DNA of 26,264 bases from Lachnospiraceae bacterium UBA3772. Lineage in GTDB: Bacteria > Bacillota > Clostridia > Lachnospirales > Lachnospiraceae. The stretch is from assembly GCA_002371025.1 (NCBI GenBank), contig DFFQ01000054.1, positions 1-26,264 on the forward strand, in the 5' to 3' direction. The notes beneath the pieces were generated by a model, which ran no database searches, was not told where the DNA came from, and saw nothing but the letters and a program-made list of their open reading frames with translations. Both the position numbers and the translations under genes were made by a program. Within the stretch, counting starts at the first letter, position 1. Every line of letters starts with the position of its first letter. This document shows positions 1 through 8,685 of the stretch, in pieces.

Positions 1-229
1 CCTTGATGCCATAACTGAAAGAGCGCTGGATAAAACAATAAGCGAGTATACAAAAGATATGACAGTTATATTTATAGCTCACAGACTAAGTACTATAAAG
101 AACTGTGACAAAATATGCGTTATGGAAAAAGGAAGTATCATTGAAATGGGAAATCATAAGGGATTAATTGACTTAAATGGAAAATATAAGAAATTGGTAG
201 ATCAGCAGAGTCTGGAGGTTTCAAGATGA
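1..229 (+). CDS. ABC exporter ATP-binding domain, C-terminal end (5'-truncated)
   Basis: The reading frame opens at base 2 and runs for 75 codons to a TGA at 227-229. The translation starts LDAITERAL, which is the end of the Walker B/D-loop region, and continues through VIFIAHRLSTIKNCD, the H-loop with its switch histidine. It ends with VMEKGSIIEMGNH, the usual tail of an ABC exporter nucleotide-binding domain. Only this end is in the window, so transmembrane segments or a C39 peptidase domain cannot be judged. The stop overlaps the next start (ATGA), so the gene is translationally coupled to the HlyD-like adaptor. Together they suggest a type 1-like peptide or bacteriocin exporter; the substrate cannot be told from here. 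Confidence 0.9.
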   Translation, partial: LDAITERALDKTISEYTKDMTVIFIAHRLSTIKNCDKICVMEKGSIIEMGNHKGLIDLNGKYKKLVDQQSLEVSR

Positions 230-1878
230 AAAAAGTTATCGTTGATATAAGTGACATAACTGACAGTGTCGAATTATATGAATCTAAGCCTAATCCATTT
301 ATGATATATACCATTTATACTATACTGTTGATTTTCCTGATTGCAGTTGTCTGGGCTTCATTTTTTAAAATTGACGAAGTGGTCAACTGCGATGGGTTAA
401 TAAAGGGAGAAAGTGAAATATATAGTATAAGCTCTGGAGTGTCAGGAGAGATTTCAGAATGTAATGTTATAAATGGACAATATATAAATAAAGGAGATAT
501 CCTTTACATTATTTCTGTTGATGACCTTGGAAATAAAATCGAAGAGTATCAGAAAACTTTGGATGAGACAGAACAAAGAATTAAAATGCTTGAGGAATAT
601 AAAAAATCTCTTGATAGTGAAAATGATCTCTCGGCTGATTTTAAGGATAATAAATATTATGAGGAATTCTCTAACAGAAGGAAATTACTGTATGCCAGTA
701 TAAATTATCAAAATTCAGGAAATAACAGACAGGCTGAGGCTTATCAGGGAAATGCCAGTTCTATCAGTGATACAATAGAAGAATATAATTCTAAGGTTGA
801 AAAATTAGAAGATGCAGAGGAGTGTATACTTAATAGGAATAATACATTTAATAATAGCGATTCTTATTATTATAGTCTGGTAAATGGATATATATCAACG
901 TATGAGCTTACTGCTGCGACTTATGATAGTAAGATTGCTGAATATCAGACACAGATTGATCTTTTAGATCTTCAGATAGAAAATGCAGATAATAACACTG
1001 CTACTATTGACCCCAAGTCTCAAGTAATGAGCACTGATGATTTAGAAAATGCGGAAAAAACTGAAGAAGATAATCCATTGAAAAGTAGTGAAAATGATAT
1101 CGATGTTGAAAATCTTAAAACTCAAAAGGAAGCATATGAAACAAATAAAGAATCTGTAGCACAGGAAAAAGCAAAAGCTCTTAAAAAGATAGAAGAAACT
1201 CAGATTTCAAATATAGAGCAGACTATTGAAGGATATAAAACAACAATAATAAATCTTTCTTCAAATAAAAGTAATATGGAAAGCCAACTTGTAGCAATTC
1301 CAGATAATTCATCTGCAAATGAAGTAGCTATTCTTACTGAAAAGAAGAACGTGGATAAAGAAATACTGGATTGTCAGGCGAAAAAAGATGAATGTGAATC
1401 TTACTTAAATAGCTTTAACATAAAGAATGATAAGTGTGTCATAACTGCTCAGACTGAGGGATATTATTATTCCAGGGATGATATAAAAGTTGGTAGTTAT
1501 ATTCAGGAGGGGAGTTTACTAGGCAGCATTTATCCGGAACAAGAAGTCGGTTTTTATATTGAAATTTATGTAAGAAATTCTGATATAGGTCATGTTGTGG
1601 AAGGACAGGATGTTAAGTTTGAAATTTCAGCATTTCCAGCGAGAGAGTATGGATATGTTTATGGAAAAGTAGAAAATATCTCAAAAGATATTACAGTAAA
1701 TGAAAAAACGGGAATGGCTTATTATATTGTTAAAGTAAAATGCTGTGAAAATGACAAAAATAAAGGAAAGAAATGTGACATAGCATTAAAAACAGGGATG
1801 GCTTGTCGGGGTAATATCATTGTGGGTGAAAAGACAGTGATGACTTATCTTTTGGAAAAAATAAACTTGACTGACTGA
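226..1878 (+). CDS. HlyD-family membrane fusion protein (ABC exporter adaptor)
   Basis: 550 aa. A short cytoplasmic N-terminus is followed by one membrane segment at about residues 26-47. Next comes the first half of a lipoyl/barrel-sandwich motif (GVSGEISECNVINGQYINKGD) at about 66-88. A very long, Asn/Glu/Lys-rich coiled-coil region spans about 100-400, and the second lipoyl half (ITAQTEGYYYSRDDIKVGSY) follows at about 406-425. A beta-barrel ends the protein. This layout is that of HlyD/LcnD-type adaptors, which span from the membrane across the wall and pair with an ABC exporter. The start overlaps the upstream ATPase stop and is preceded by GGAGG-like sequence at 213-217. The region between coil arms (about residues 265-290) is acidic and low-complexity. 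The cargo is unknown. Confidence 0.88.
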   Translation: MKKVIVDISDITDSVELYESKPNPFMIYTIYTILLIFLIAVVWASFFKIDEVVNCDGLIKGESEIYSISSGVSGEISECNVINGQYINKGDILYIISVDDLGNKIEEYQKTLDETEQRIKMLEEYKKSLDSENDLSADFKDNKYYEEFSNRRKLLYASINYQNSGNNRQAEAYQGNASSISDTIEEYNSKVEKLEDAEECILNRNNTFNNSDSYYYSLVNGYISTYELTAATYDSKIAEYQTQIDLLDLQIENADNNTATIDPKSQVMSTDDLENAEKTEEDNPLKSSENDIDVENLKTQKEAYETNKESVAQEKAKALKKIEETQISNIEQTIEGYKTTIINLSSNKSNMESQLVAIPDNSSANEVAILTEKKNVDKEILDCQAKKDECESYLNSFNIKNDKCVITAQTEGYYYSRDDIKVGSYIQEGSLLGSIYPEQEVGFYIEIYVRNSDIGHVVEGQDVKFEISAFPAREYGYVYGKVENISKDITVNEKTGMAYYIVKVKCCENDKNKGKKCDIALKTGMACRGNIIVGEKTVMTYLLEKINLTD

Positions 1879-1903
1879 TAGTAAATATAGTATTAAAACA
1901 CAG

Positions 1904-1933
1904 TAGCTGTGCCTTTGGGCACAGCTATTTTTT
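1904..1933 (+). terminator. Rho-independent terminator of the exporter operon
   Basis: A perfect 10-bp stem, TAGCTGTGCC (1904-1913) with GGCACAGCTA (1918-1927), has a TTTG loop and is followed directly by six T. It lies 25 bp after the adaptor stop and separates that operon from the pilus operon. Confidence 0.95.
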
Positions 1934-1997
1934 AACATACTATGAATAAACTGTAAAAAAATTCACAAAAATATCAGACTATTAAGGGGCTATTAGT

Positions 1998-2026
1998 TTG
2001 ACCGTAAAAATTGCATATTATATAAT
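1998..2026 (+). promoter_or_regulatory. Sigma-A-type promoter of the type IV pilus operon
   Basis: TTGACC (1998-2003) and TATAAT (2021-2026) are separated by exactly 17 bp, which is close to the housekeeping consensus. Transcription would begin near 2033, giving a leader of about 110 nt before the giant pilin start. It is the only strong promoter seen upstream of the 13-kb same-strand pilus gene run. Confidence 0.85.
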
Positions 2027-2055
2027 AAAATATACTATAAATAATAGGTTAAGTG

Positions 2056-2114
2056 TACCTAAATTGATATGAGGAACATTTAGGTAGTAGGTTAATTTAA
2101 GGCATATTGCCTTA
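2056..2114 (+). promoter_or_regulatory. Structured 5' leader with two inverted repeats
   Basis: Two perfect inverted repeats lie between the promoter and the first pilus gene. TACCTAAAT (2056-2064) pairs with ATTTAGGTA (2078-2086) around a 13-nt loop containing GAGGAA. TAAGGCA (2098-2104) pairs with TGCCTTA (2108-2114) around TAT. A TAGGT at 2045-2049 could pair alternatively with ACCTA at 2057-2061. No poly-U run follows, so it is not a simple terminator. It may be an RNA regulatory leader or a repressor site. I could not match it to the c-di-GMP-I or c-di-GMP-II riboswitch consensus by eye. Confidence 0.45.
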
Positions 2115-2143
2115 GGTGGAAAGTTATATGAGAGGGTTTGTTT

Positions 2144-5100
2144 ATGAAGAATATGCAGGGCAAAAAACTTCATAAAAACATAGAATTCAGGGCGAATAAT
2201 AAGGGTTTTACTTTGACTGAACTTATAGTTACATTGGTGGTAATGACTATAGTTGCAAGTATATCTGCATCTATTATAATTGCCTGGCAGGCAAGGGTAA
2301 AATTCAGACGTCAGAATGAGAATGCTAAGACAATCTATACGGCAGCCGCAAATCAGCTGACATCTCTTAATGCGGGAAATTCTCTCGAAATATTTACAAA
2401 TAACTTCTTAGATGGTGACGGCCATTATACCGTTAATTGTAAACCAATAGATCCTGTTACGCTTTCTAATCCACAAGGGGGACATTATACATTAGATGGA
2501 GTATGGAAGGGACAGGCTCAGTATACAATTGTATCAATCAGAACCCATAAAGGTGATTACGGAAAATATATAAAAGGTGAACTTACTGATAAACAGGCAT
2601 CTTTAGTATTCCAACTGCTTTCTGACAGCATTACTGATGGAGGCCTTCTTAATGGTGCAATAGCAATAGAATTTTCTCCTGAAGCAGGTCAGGTTTTTGC
2701 TGTATGCTACAGCGATTCTATTGACTATCTTCTTTACGCATCAGAACTTTCGGGTTCTCAAAATATCAATGATGATCCAACAATCAATAAGAGAAAAGAA
2801 GAAGATCGTGAAAAATTCATGATCGGTTATTTTGGTGTGGATGAAATGTCCGTAGAACAAAAAGATCCATACCCAATCCTCAGTGCAAAAATCTGCGCCG
2901 AAGTCTGCAATGAGGATGTCTTTGGCTTAAAGATTTATACAAATAATCCTGATATAAAAGGCTCCTTAGGAAATCTCAGCTATGAATTTACCCTTAAACA
3001 GGGCACAACAAAATATAAGGTTGAAATGACTAATAGCAATTCAAACAAGGTTACAGACAAGTGGAAAGCAGTAACCCTTGTGATGACACCATATGTAAAT
3101 GGCAATCTGGCTAATAATAAAAAAGTGAATATTACAGTTCCTGCAAGAGTTGTTAATTCTGATGGTTTTGAAAATATATATTTTGCTTTTGATGCAGTGG
3201 ATATACAGGCCCAGACTACATACTATAATATTACGGATGAAGAAGATACTAATATAAACTTATTTGATTCTACTTACAGTTTTTGTAGATTTATCCGTAA
3301 GGAGATGCTTAATCAGGATAATATTACATTCGAAGTGGAAAAAATTGTTGGTAAAAATACGTCAAATCAGAATATAGATATACCTAAGGGGGATGTAACA
3401 TATCCAAAGTCAAATGAAGGTAATACAGTAGCCTCGTCACCTCTGTTTGCAAGTAGATTAGTTGCTGGAAATGAGGTAAATTATGGCATTAGCAATTTTA
3501 GACATTTATATAATATCAGGTATGTGGAAGAAGGCGTTGCTGTAAAAGTCAATAAGGATACAGGGGAAGTTATTAAATCAAACAAAGTTGAGCAAAAGAC
3601 AGGAAATAAGAGATTTAGTATATCAGAAAATCTTGACTGGCAGGCTTTTGTTGATAACAGAAGTGTTTTTAGTAGTTCTAGTCATGTGGCAATTTCAGGG
3701 GTAGAAACGGGAACGGTAAATATTGCTCCAGGAACAGAAGTAAAATATCCATCATATTATTACTTTTCAAACAAGTCTGAACTTACTTCTGTTGAACCAA
3801 AGTCTAAAAAAATGATATCTAATCTAAGCATTGACTATGATGCTAATGGTGTTTATGAAGTAAATATTATAAATGCAGAGTATTCAGCAGGACTGTTTAT
3901 TGAAAATGAAGGTGAGATTTCATATATAGACTTGAATAAAATTAAAGTTATAGGTTCAAAAACAACTGGGACCCTTGCTGCTTGTAATAAAGGAAGCATT
4001 AATAACGTTAAAATAAGCGGGGAAAGTATTGTAACAGGAGGAAATGCTACAGGAGGGGTTGTAGGTGATAATGAAACTACGGGAGAATTAAAGGATATAG
4101 AAATAGATTCTGAGGTGGTTGTTACAGGAAAGAACTTTGTAGGTGGTCTTACAGGAGTTAACAGAAGTAATAAATATGGTGATTATGAAATTAATCCCAA
4201 GAGTATTAAAGGAAACTACTTTATAGGTGGCCTTATTGGTGGAAATTTTACAATCCTTTCAGAAAATCAGACTATAATGCTTAAGGAAGGAAAGGTTCCG
4301 CAATTGATAGAGGGATATTCCTTTGTTGGAGGAGTTATAGGTTATAATAGTCTTTCGTCAGCTGTTAATGATATTAACAGACAAATAAGACAGTTGAATG
4401 AATTAGTGGATGGACATCAGTATCCCGGAAACACATATGATGCAAGTAAGGATTTTAATAAAGATGATTTTGTAAAAACATCTGCAGCAAGTTCGAATGG
4501 AAAAAAATTAATAATTGCAACAACTGAAACAGAAGACGAAAATTCTGTAAAAAAATATGATGTAATTCAATTCCCAGAATATAACGAAGATGATGAGAGG
4601 GGGGTTAGTGCAATAAGCCATGCAGCAGGAATATGTGGGTTTAATAGTAAATATTCGGAAATAGAAGTTCTTTGTCCTGTTGAAATGGGTCTTAAGGGTA
4701 AAGAGACGGAATATACTTATCAAAATTATATTCCAGGGACAGGTACAACAAAATACTATATAGTTTTATCATCTGGCAATTTTTGGTCGGATGGTCCTGT
4801 AAGTTGGGCCAACGAGTTTGAATTAACATATTCAGGTGGTAAATATAAATTTGAAAAGTCATGGAGTTTTATAATAGGAAGATATGCGATGTCTGGCGAA
4901 TTGAAATGTAAGGATTATGGTTTGGGAACGGATGCTACTCCAGATGGAAACAGCAAATACTTTTCTAAAGCGGATTTGGATTATTTATATGATACTGGTA
5001 AAAAGATAACGGTTGATGTAACAACTAAATATATCACCGGATGGATTACTTGGTGGTCATCAAATAAAACACTTACTTACACAATTGATAGACGTACCAC

Positions 5101-7585
5101 TGGAAATCAGGGGCATTATGAAACAACAACGGCTCATGTTAACAAGGGCGAATATTATGCCGGTGTTGTTGCTGAAAATTATGGAACTCTAACAGTAAAA
5201 GGAGATGTAAAAGCAGACTTAAAGGGTGAAAGGGCTATAGGTGGTTTGGTATCTGAGAATAATAAGGGCGCAGTACTTAATGTAGAAGCAAATGTGGAGG
5301 TTGATCTTGAGGCTGAGAGAAATAATAATTACACAGCTAGCGCCTACATTAATAATCTTAATGCAGGTGGTTACGCAGCTAATAATTTTGGAGTAATCAA
5401 CAACAGCTTTGCAGATGAAAATACCGGAGATATAAAATTTGTAGAAGTTAATATTGAAAATATAAAAGCATACACTTACGCTGGAGGAATTATAGGCTAT
5501 CAAGATTCAACAGATGCTCTTTCGTTAAGTAAGATTCAGATTAAGGGAAAAGTACCAGAAAATTCCCAGCAAGGATCAGGCGGAGAAGGACAGAATAAAC
5601 CACTGATAGAATCGGAGAACCAACATGCAGGAGGAATGATTGCAAGAGCTGTTACAGATGTGATTATAGAAGACTCTCTTAATGGAGTTGATGTTAAAGC
5701 TAAAGAAACAGCAGCAGGGATTATTGGAGAATTACATGGTAATGCAGATTCTACAATAAAGAATTGCCATAATAAAGGTGAGATAGAAGCAAATTATGCA
5801 GCAGGTATTTTAGCTAAGGTTTCAACTTATCAGAGCCATAGTGTAAATAATATTTATCTTACATCCTGCACTAATTCAGGTTATATCGATGGAGAGTACT
5901 CAGCTGGAATAGCATCGGATACCGCAGAAAAAGGAACATTTAATACCTGTAGAAATTATGTAACCACAAAAGACGAGGGAAATGACCTTGATTCAGGAAT
6001 AACACTTGGAACTGCAAAAAAGATAGTGTACTGCCTTGATGGTGCTGATAATTCAACTCATATTTCAAATGATACTTCAAAGGAATATCTGAACTTCTAC
6101 TTTGGAGATGAGGAACTTTATTATGGAGATAAATACAGAGTTCAGACTCAGCAGATTTATGGTTATTATCTGGATGAATTTAACGATGATCATAGTTGCT
6201 ATTTTAATCCAAATGTTTATAAGGGAGTAGATGATGATGGTTATGAGCCATCCAGTAGTCAGACACATAAACCACGCCACATGACTGATCTGAGCGGAAA
6301 TATTAATTCTATAGCTGATTATGTACTTGATAAGGATGCAGAGGCGTACCAGAATCCTACAACAGAAACATATCCAAATGGAATTGGTATTTGGGAACTA
6401 CATTCCGATAACTATAATAATCGTAAGACATATACAGTTATCTCAAACGAAATACTTGATAAAAATGGTAAGTTCAATCCTACAAAGGTTCAGGATGTAA
6501 GTATCGTTTGGAATAATGCAACAATAGATTATCCGACTGTAATAGCTGAAAATAAAACGGATATGTATAATCAGGTAACTTCGTCAGGGATTAGTGCTAA
6601 TGGACCTTTATGGGGAAATATATGGGGAGGTTTTATTGCTAGAAGGTATACTTATAGTAATGGAATCTGGGTTGTTGAGCCTGATGTTACATCGCAGAAT
6701 GGAATAATACTAATGGATTGGATGCCTTATATTTATAATAATCAGGAAGAATTTGAAGGCGATTCAGATGCACAGATTGTAATACAAGCTATAGATATCT
6801 GCTTTAATGGGGATATAAACGACTTTAATGAATATTTTCAAGTGTATTATTATTATAATTACATTGATTACTATAACGCTCATGGTTTCGATAGCACCTA
6901 TAACGCCTATATGGCAGATGTGTGGCCTAAGTTTATAGCACATCTTTATGACCTTCTTCATCCATATGTTACTTATGACTATCAGGTGCAGGTTAAATCT
7001 GTTGCGGCAGATGGGAATGAAAAAAATAAGTATTATCTTAGAAGTTGTACAGTTGTTGATGCTGACTATGCGATTGATACTCTTGATCTTTCAACTACTT
7101 CTAATGCAGTAGGAGACATTGATATAAATACAGTGGTTGTAATTAATATAGAATTAAGAAATGCCACAACTAATGTTAAAGCTTTTAAGGATAAAGTATC
7201 TATCAGAGCGCTCTACTGGACGCCGGAAGGTGAAAACACATCAGTTCCTATGAATAAGGAGATTGTTGTAAATATGGGAGATGTTGAATTTGAGGATGCT
7301 TTAGAGGCAGCAAAGACAGAACATGAAACTATATTAACTTCTTATAAAGATGATAACGATGATCGATTCTTTATAGGATTTAAAGGTGCTTATACAGGAA
7401 TTGATGGGCTATCCCAAGATCCGTCACCTGCATCTAACAGTGGATGGACTAAAGATATAGGCTATAGCATGATGGAAGAACAAGATAAGAAGTATCTTAC
7501 CTTCATCCGGAACATAAAAGATTCTGGAGCTGGTCTTGAAATCCAGCCGGATCTTACGCCTATACCAAACTGGAATGGGCACTAA
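2144..7585 (+). CDS. Giant type IV prepilin-like protein with GLUG-like repeats (putative pilus-tip adhesin)
   Basis: About 1,813 aa from the ATG at 2144, which has GAGAGGG 7 nt upstream; the in-frame TTG at 2138 sits too close to that site. A class III prepilin signal is clear: a charged leader ends in NNKG, followed by FTLTELIVTLVVMTIVASI, so cleavage would fall after G21 with Glu at mature position 5. The rest is extracellular. Residues about 637-1260 carry many short Gly-Gly motifs of the GLUG type, such as GGVVGDN (637), GGLTGVN (667), GGLIGGN (695), GGVIGYN (729), AGVVAEN (1006), GGLVSEN (1033) and GGIIGYQ (1114), as expected of a parallel beta-helix. The C-terminal 500 residues are Tyr/Asn/Asp-rich with no family I recognise. 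Most pilins are 120-250 aa. As first gene of the pilus operon it is a strong candidate for the tip-located adhesive subunit. The role is inferred; the prepilin signal is seen directly. Confidence 0.85.
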   Translation: MKNMQGKKLHKNIEFRANNKGFTLTELIVTLVVMTIVASISASIIIAWQARVKFRRQNENAKTIYTAAANQLTSLNAGNSLEIFTNNFLDGDGHYTVNCKPIDPVTLSNPQGGHYTLDGVWKGQAQYTIVSIRTHKGDYGKYIKGELTDKQASLVFQLLSDSITDGGLLNGAIAIEFSPEAGQVFAVCYSDSIDYLLYASELSGSQNINDDPTINKRKEEDREKFMIGYFGVDEMSVEQKDPYPILSAKICAEVCNEDVFGLKIYTNNPDIKGSLGNLSYEFTLKQGTTKYKVEMTNSNSNKVTDKWKAVTLVMTPYVNGNLANNKKVNITVPARVVNSDGFENIYFAFDAVDIQAQTTYYNITDEEDTNINLFDSTYSFCRFIRKEMLNQDNITFEVEKIVGKNTSNQNIDIPKGDVTYPKSNEGNTVASSPLFASRLVAGNEVNYGISNFRHLYNIRYVEEGVAVKVNKDTGEVIKSNKVEQKTGNKRFSISENLDWQAFVDNRSVFSSSSHVAISGVETGTVNIAPGTEVKYPSYYYFSNKSELTSVEPKSKKMISNLSIDYDANGVYEVNIINAEYSAGLFIENEGEISYIDLNKIKVIGSKTTGTLAACNKGSINNVKISGESIVTGGNATGGVVGDNETTGELKDIEIDSEVVVTGKNFVGGLTGVNRSNKYGDYEINPKSIKGNYFIGGLIGGNFTILSENQTIMLKEGKVPQLIEGYSFVGGVIGYNSLSSAVNDINRQIRQLNELVDGHQYPGNTYDASKDFNKDDFVKTSAASSNGKKLIIATTETEDENSVKKYDVIQFPEYNEDDERGVSAISHAAGICGFNSKYSEIEVLCPVEMGLKGKETEYTYQNYIPGTGTTKYYIVLSSGNFWSDGPVSWANEFELTYSGGKYKFEKSWSFIIGRYAMSGELKCKDYGLGTDATPDGNSKYFSKADLDYLYDTGKKITVDVTTKYITGWITWWSSNKTLTYTIDRRTTGNQGHYETTTAHVNKGEYYAGVVAENYGTLTVKGDVKADLKGERAIGGLVSENNKGAVLNVEANVEVDLEAERNNNYTASAYINNLNAGGYAANNFGVINNSFADENTGDIKFVEVNIENIKAYTYAGGIIGYQDSTDALSLSKIQIKGKVPENSQQGSGGEGQNKPLIESENQHAGGMIARAVTDVIIEDSLNGVDVKAKETAAGIIGELHGNADSTIKNCHNKGEIEANYAAGILAKVSTYQSHSVNNIYLTSCTNSGYIDGEYSAGIASDTAEKGTFNTCRNYVTTKDEGNDLDSGITLGTAKKIVYCLDGADNSTHISNDTSKEYLNFYFGDEELYYGDKYRVQTQQIYGYYLDEFNDDHSCYFNPNVYKGVDDDGYEPSSSQTHKPRHMTDLSGNINSIADYVLDKDAEAYQNPTTETYPNGIGIWELHSDNYNNRKTYTVISNEILDKNGKFNPTKVQDVSIVWNNATIDYPTVIAENKTDMYNQVTSSGISANGPLWGNIWGGFIARRYTYSNGIWVVEPDVTSQNGIILMDWMPYIYNNQEEFEGDSDAQIVIQAIDICFNGDINDFNEYFQVYYYYNYIDYYNAHGFDSTYNAYMADVWPKFIAHLYDLLHPYVTYDYQVQVKSVAADGNEKNKYYLRSCTVVDADYAIDTLDLSTTSNAVGDIDINTVVVINIELRNATTNVKAFKDKVSIRALYWTPEGENTSVPMNKEIVVNMGDVEFEDALEAAKTEHETILTSYKDDNDDRFFIGFKGAYTGIDGLSQDPSPASNSGWTKDIGYSMMEEQDKKYLTFIRNIKDSGAGLEIQPDLTPIPNWNGH

Positions 7586-7639
7586 TTAATGAAAAGTAAC
7601 ATAGTAAGTAAAAAATAAATCAGGAAGGGAGGTCGTGAC

Positions 7640-8221
7640 ATGGAGACATCAAGAAAAAACAAAAACAATAATAAGGGCGCGGCTCTTGTATTTGCAATAG
7701 TTTGTCTTACTGTTGTCATGGCCTTCTGCTTCCTGATACTTATTGTGGCTTATAAATTTTTATCATCTACCAATAATAAAAAGAACTTCCTGCAGGCATC
7801 GGAAGCTGCAAAATCATTTTCAGATGTAATGGAAAAGAAAATCACCTTGGCAGAAGGTGGGACTAACAATGTATATAACTACTTGAAGCAAAATATGGAT
7901 GAGACTAAATGGCCATCTTTCTATACAAAAGATAATATAGACGGTATAAGTTCAGCTGAGGGTATCTCTCCAACGGGTCATTTGGAAGATGATAGTTTTA
8001 GATATTTCAATCTTACGGGAGATGACAAGAACTGTACTACATCGGTTTGCATGTATTGGATAAGGACAGGAACTGATCAAAACGGAGCCATTTTACATGT
8101 AAGAACTATTTCAACTTGTGGAGAACAGACTTATATGGTGGAAGCTATATATAAATTAAGTATAACTGTAAGTGGAAATGACCAGACTTGGACCTGGAGT
8201 CTTAAATCCAAGATGTACTAG
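7640..8221 (+). CDS. PilX/GspK-like minor pseudopilin
   Basis: 193 aa. The N-terminus NNNKG is followed by AALVFAIVCLTVVMAFCFLILIVAY, a prepilin-type helix cleavable after G13. The residue at mature position 5 is Phe rather than Glu, and GAALV fits the PilX_N/GspK type, whose members lack Glu5 and cap the pseudopilus tip. The rest, about 150 aa, is a soluble domain with few cysteines and no recognisable catalytic motif. The start has a strong GGGAGGT site at 7628-7634. It lies 54 bp after the giant pilin with no terminator between them, so the two are probably co-transcribed. Confidence 0.75.
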   Translation: METSRKNKNNNKGAALVFAIVCLTVVMAFCFLILIVAYKFLSSTNNKKNFLQASEAAKSFSDVMEKKITLAEGGTNNVYNYLKQNMDETKWPSFYTKDNIDGISSAEGISPTGHLEDDSFRYFNLTGDDKNCTTSVCMYWIRTGTDQNGAILHVRTISTCGEQTYMVEAIYKLSITVSGNDQTWTWSLKSKMY

Positions 8222-8260
8222 TAAAAAAAGATGTTAAGTTGCCAAAAGGAGCAAAGGATT

Positions 8261-8662
8261 ATGGATAAGAAAGGAAGCGAACTTAATAATGAGGGATCTA
8301 CCATGATAGAGGTTCTGATTGCTTTTCTTCTTGTATCCATTATACTTGGAGCTCTCTATCAGGTGGTTAAATTCTCCAGCAATATGTACATGAAATCTGT
8401 TGATATGAAGCGACAGATTCAGGCTTTTGAGACAGAAATGTATAAAAAACCTATTGATTCAACAAAACTGGATGTGACAGAAAGTGGTGCATCCTTAACA
8501 CTTACATTGGATAGAAGCAGAGGAGCTGGAAAAACAGGAAGAGGAAATGTTATCACGGCGGGAAATATGGCTCTTGGAACTGTAAATATAACTATGTATG
8601 AACAGTTAGAAGACGGAACAACAGGATATAGAATAAGACTATTTAGATACAAAGCGGAGTAA
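8261..8662 (+). CDS. PilV/GspI-like minor pseudopilin
   Basis: 133 aa from the ATG at 8261, chosen because AAAGGAG lies 9 nt upstream (8245-8251); a start at 8231 would have no ribosome site. The leader ends NNEG and is followed by STMIEVLIAFLLVSIILGALYQVV, with Glu at mature position 5. The M-IEVLIAF pattern is typical of GspI/PilV minor pilins. The remaining 90 residues form a small pilin-like globular domain. It sits between the GspK-like and GspJ-like genes, the same set that builds the tip complex in type II secretion and T4P systems. Confidence 0.78.
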   Translation: MDKKGSELNNEGSTMIEVLIAFLLVSIILGALYQVVKFSSNMYMKSVDMKRQIQAFETEMYKKPIDSTKLDVTESGASLTLTLDRSRGAGKTGRGNVITAGNMALGTVNITMYEQLEDGTTGYRIRLFRYKAE

Positions 8663-8685
8663 AATTTTGAAATGGGGTGCTTGGT

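Noticed and set aside
2138..2143. TTG start for the giant pilin
   Set aside because: It sits one base after the GAGAGGG ribosome site, whereas the ATG at 2144 has good spacing.
4508..6961. Several minus-strand open frames of 60-95 codons inside the giant pilin gene
   Set aside because: They are antisense to a long, well-supported frame, lack ribosome sites and show no domain-like sequence.
8231..8260. Upstream ATG for the GspI-like pseudopilin
   Set aside because: No ribosome site precedes it; AAAGGAG is well placed for the ATG at 8261 and gives a normal prepilin leader.
8677..8685. GTG start for the GspJ-like pseudopilin
   Set aside because: It overlaps the likely ribosome site ATGGGG; the ATG at 8686 is better spaced.
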